Assembly (NCBI GenBank): GCA_902797455.1
Contig: CADBTE010000318.1
Coordinates: forward strand, 1-14,663
Reading direction: 5' to 3'
Length of the DNA stretch: 14,663 nucleotides
From: an uncultured Planctomycetota bacterium
GTDB taxonomy: Bacteria > Planctomycetota > Planctomycetia > Pirellulales > Thermoguttaceae
The notes beneath the pieces were generated by a model. It had not been told where the DNA came from and did no database searches. It saw only the letters and a program-made list of their open reading frames with translations. Numbering within the stretch: position 1 is the stretch's first letter; each line of letters starts with the position of its first letter. Made by a program: the position numbers and the translations under genes. Shown here piece by piece: positions 12,874-14,663 of the stretch.

Positions 12874-13785
12874 ATGACATCAGAATCTAAAGCTCCGGAG
12901 TCAACAGTAGTTGTTCAAACAAAGAACCTGACCAAAATCTACCGCGATTTTTGGGGCCGGCAAAAGGTTCGTGCCCTCAAGGCGCTGGACTTGGATATCC
13001 GCAAGGGCGAGGTCTTCGGCCTTCTCGGTCCGAACGGTTCCGGAAAGACCACGACGATCAAGCTCCTTCTCGGTTTGCTTTTCCCGACCAGCGGTTCGGT
13101 GACGATTCTTGGCAGTCCGGCCGGTGACGTGACTAAAAACGAGCGGATCGGTTATCTCCCCGAAGAGTCCTACCTCTATCGGTTCCTCAACGCCGAAGAG
13201 ACCCTCGATTTCTATGGACGTCTTTTTCCCATGTCGGCCGCCGTTCGCCGCCAGAGAGTTTCCCAGCTGATCAGTATGGTCGGGCTGGAATCGGCCCGAA
13301 AGCGTCAGCTTCGTGAGTATTCCAAGGGGATGACCCGCCGTATCGGTCTGGCGCAGGCGCTCATCAATGACCCCGATCTGATTCTTCTCGATGAACCGAC
13401 CAGCGGCTTGGATCCGATCGGTACCCGTAATATGAAAGACCTCATTCTTGAGCTCAAGGCCCAGGGGAAGACGGTGATTATGTCGAGTCACCTTTTGGCC
13501 GATGTTCAGGACGTCTGTGACCGGATTGGTATTCTCTATCAAGGTGAACTCAAAGAGCTCGGTCGAGTAGAGGATCTTCTGAAAATCAACGCCGAAACAG
13601 AGATTCGCGCCGAAGGGCTGTCGGAAGAGGCCAAAGAAAAGATCCGGAAGATCATTGCCGAAGATAACAGCCAGCTGCTCTACTGCGACCACCCGACCTC
13701 CTCGCTGGAAGATCTCTTCCTCAATATCATTTCCGAAAGTGAAGCGCGTCCCGGCAAGCGGGTGCGTGGAGGAGGTACTGACTGA
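12874..13785 (+). CDS. ABC transporter ATP-binding protein (ABC-2 exporter type)
   Basis: The nucleotide-binding subunit of an exporter, about 303 residues. Relative to ATG 12874 the key parts are: a start strand with KNLTKIYRDFWGRQKVRALK (17-36), Walker A GPNGSGKTT (52-60), a Q-loop-region sequence IGYLPEE, signature YSKGMTRRIGLAQAL in place of the textbook LSGGQ, Walker B LILLDEP, D-loop SGLDP, and H-loop SSHLL. YSKGM-type signatures are usual among ATPases that pair with ABC-2 permeases. The C-terminal 70 residues, past the core, resemble the accessory tail of that group. The start is uncertain: ATG 12853 and GTG 12850 are in frame, but none has a Shine-Dalgarno sequence, and 12874 gives the N-terminus length I expect for planctomycete relatives. 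Its stop TGA overlaps the ATG of the permease at 13785, so the two form one transporter. Confidence 0.92.
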   Translation: MTSESKAPESTVVVQTKNLTKIYRDFWGRQKVRALKALDLDIRKGEVFGLLGPNGSGKTTTIKLLLGLLFPTSGSVTILGSPAGDVTKNERIGYLPEESYLYRFLNAEETLDFYGRLFPMSAAVRRQRVSQLISMVGLESARKRQLREYSKGMTRRIGLAQALINDPDLILLDEPTSGLDPIGTRNMKDLILELKAQGKTVIMSSHLLADVQDVCDRIGILYQGELKELGRVEDLLKINAETEIRAEGLSEEAKEKIRKIIAEDNSQLLYCDHPTSSLEDLFLNIISESEARPGKRVRGGGTD

Positions 13786-14663
13786 TGGTCATAGAACATC
13801 CCGTATTGCCGTTCCTCCAGTGGCTTCCCATAGCCGCCGGAATCTGGGTGGGCGCTTTGGCCGTGCTCATCATCGTCTCGATGTTGGTCGGTTTTGGTTT
13901 TATCATCCTTCGAAATGGTCCGTCCGGGGTATTTTCTCGTTTTTGGACCGGCCTGAAGAATGGTTTGGCCGATATGTTCCAGATGTCGTGGCAGCGCGTT
14001 TGGGCCATCGCGCGGCTGGTCATGAAAGAATCGATCCGTAAGAAAGTCATCGTCGTGTGCGCTGTCTTTCTGGTGATTCTGATGTTCGCCGGCTGGTTCC
14101 TCGATCCCGAGAGTACCGACCCGGCGCGTCTGTATCTGAGCTTCGTCCTTTCGACGACATCCTACCTCGTTTTGCTGCTGGCCCTGTTCCTCAGCGCGCT
14201 GTCGCTCCCGGCGGACTTTAAGAACAAGACGATCTTCACCATTGTCACCAAGCCGGTTCGTCCCAGCGAAATCGTCCTGGGCCGTATATTGGGTCTGACG
14301 ATCATCGGGTCGGGGATCCTGGTGATCATGGCGATCGCCAGTTATTTCTTTGTTTCGTTCAGTTTGAGTCACACCCACGTGGTGATCCAGAACGAAGATA
14401 TTTTTCCCGTCGCCTCCGGTGGAAATACCTCGTCGAACGCCGTGATCGCCGCCGGAGAGACCCGTTTGGCCAACGGTCATAAGCACAAGATCGAAGAGTA
14501 CGCCGACGGTTCGTTCTTTGTTCAAGAGGTGAACAATCACACGCACAACATCGTCCGCAGCGGTGACGCCGATGATCCCAAATATACGGTTAGCAATGAG
14601 CATGGGACAATTCAGGCGAAGGTTCCTCTCTATGGATCGATCCGCTTCCGGGACGCCATTGAG
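13785..14663 (+). CDS. ABC-2 type permease with His-rich loop (partial, runs off window)
   Basis: The first 293 residues of a permease that continues beyond the window. One helix lies near 15-42, then an amphipathic cytoplasmic stretch with WAIARLVMKESIRKK (73-87), helices near 88-105, 117-140 and 168-193, and the ABC-2 loop FKNKTIFTIVTKPVRPSEIV (145-164) followed by LGRILG (165-170). After the fourth helix a hydrophilic domain of at least 95 residues begins, predicted extracytoplasmic. It contains SHTH (195-198), GHKHK (231-235) and NHTHN (251-255), three His-x-His motifs, and ends KVPLYGSIRFRD (279-290). It pairs with the overlapping ATPase gene (TGATG). The core resembles the 6354 permease, which lacks the His-rich insert. 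Cargo is unknown. Confidence 0.85.
   Translation, partial: MVIEHPVLPFLQWLPIAAGIWVGALAVLIIVSMLVGFGFIILRNGPSGVFSRFWTGLKNGLADMFQMSWQRVWAIARLVMKESIRKKVIVVCAVFLVILMFAGWFLDPESTDPARLYLSFVLSTTSYLVLLLALFLSALSLPADFKNKTIFTIVTKPVRPSEIVLGRILGLTIIGSGILVIMAIASYFFVSFSLSHTHVVIQNEDIFPVASGGNTSSNAVIAAGETRLANGHKHKIEEYADGSFFVQEVNNHTHNIVRSGDADDPKYTVSNEHGTIQAKVPLYGSIRFRDAIE

Overview
The window looks like chromosomal DNA of a Gram-negative bacterium, most likely a planctomycete (Planctomycetota, Pirellulales-like). No single marker proves this. The case rests on a secreted DUF1080 (3-keto-disaccharide hydrolase family) protein, two outer-membrane barrel paralogues of a type common in planctomycetes, an ABC ATPase/ABC-2 permease pair very like the planctomycete version, a flagellar FliJ-like protein, and several genes with weak or no Shine-Dalgarno sequence. 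I see no tRNA, rRNA, insertion sequence, phage gene or CRISPR array. Gene density is high and the base composition looks even and moderately GC-rich, as in an ordinary chromosome.

Layout. Bases 1-128 hold the tail of a membrane protein, followed 4 bases later by an RlmI-type SAM-dependent methyltransferase (133-1074, +). This converges, with a 4-base overlap, on a minus-strand operon (4320 down to 1071) of two exported beta-barrel proteins and a FliJ-like coiled-coil protein. The 4321-4568 gap carries back-to-back promoters, one for that operon and one for a plus-strand pair: a double-domain GNAT acetyltransferase and a short biotin-protein ligase joined by a TGATG overlap. Next come two ABC-2 type permeases (6354-7316 and 7391-9325). 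The second is an internal duplication that puts two permease halves in one chain. A promoter near 9420 drives a secreted DUF1080 protein and an unrecognised small secreted protein that overlaps it. A 57-residue 2[4Fe-4S] ferredoxin (10918-11091) follows and ends at a strong, probably bidirectional terminator shared with the convergent folC gene (12589-11186, -). Divergent from folC, an ABC ATPase (12874-13785) overlaps a further ABC-2 permease that runs off the window. That permease has an extracytoplasmic loop with three His-x-His motifs.

How the genes may work together. The three permeases lack any other ATPase in the window, so the ATPase at 12874 may serve more than its own partner; this is inference. 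The DUF1080 protein and its neighbour probably act outside the cytoplasmic membrane on carbohydrate. The methyltransferase, biotin ligase, ferredoxin and FolC are housekeeping functions. I do not see an obvious new defence or mobile system. The items most worth a second look are the HxH-bearing exporter loop, the fused permease without a neighbouring ATPase, the biotin ligase that lacks its C-terminal domain, and the pairing of two outer-membrane barrels with a FliJ-like protein.
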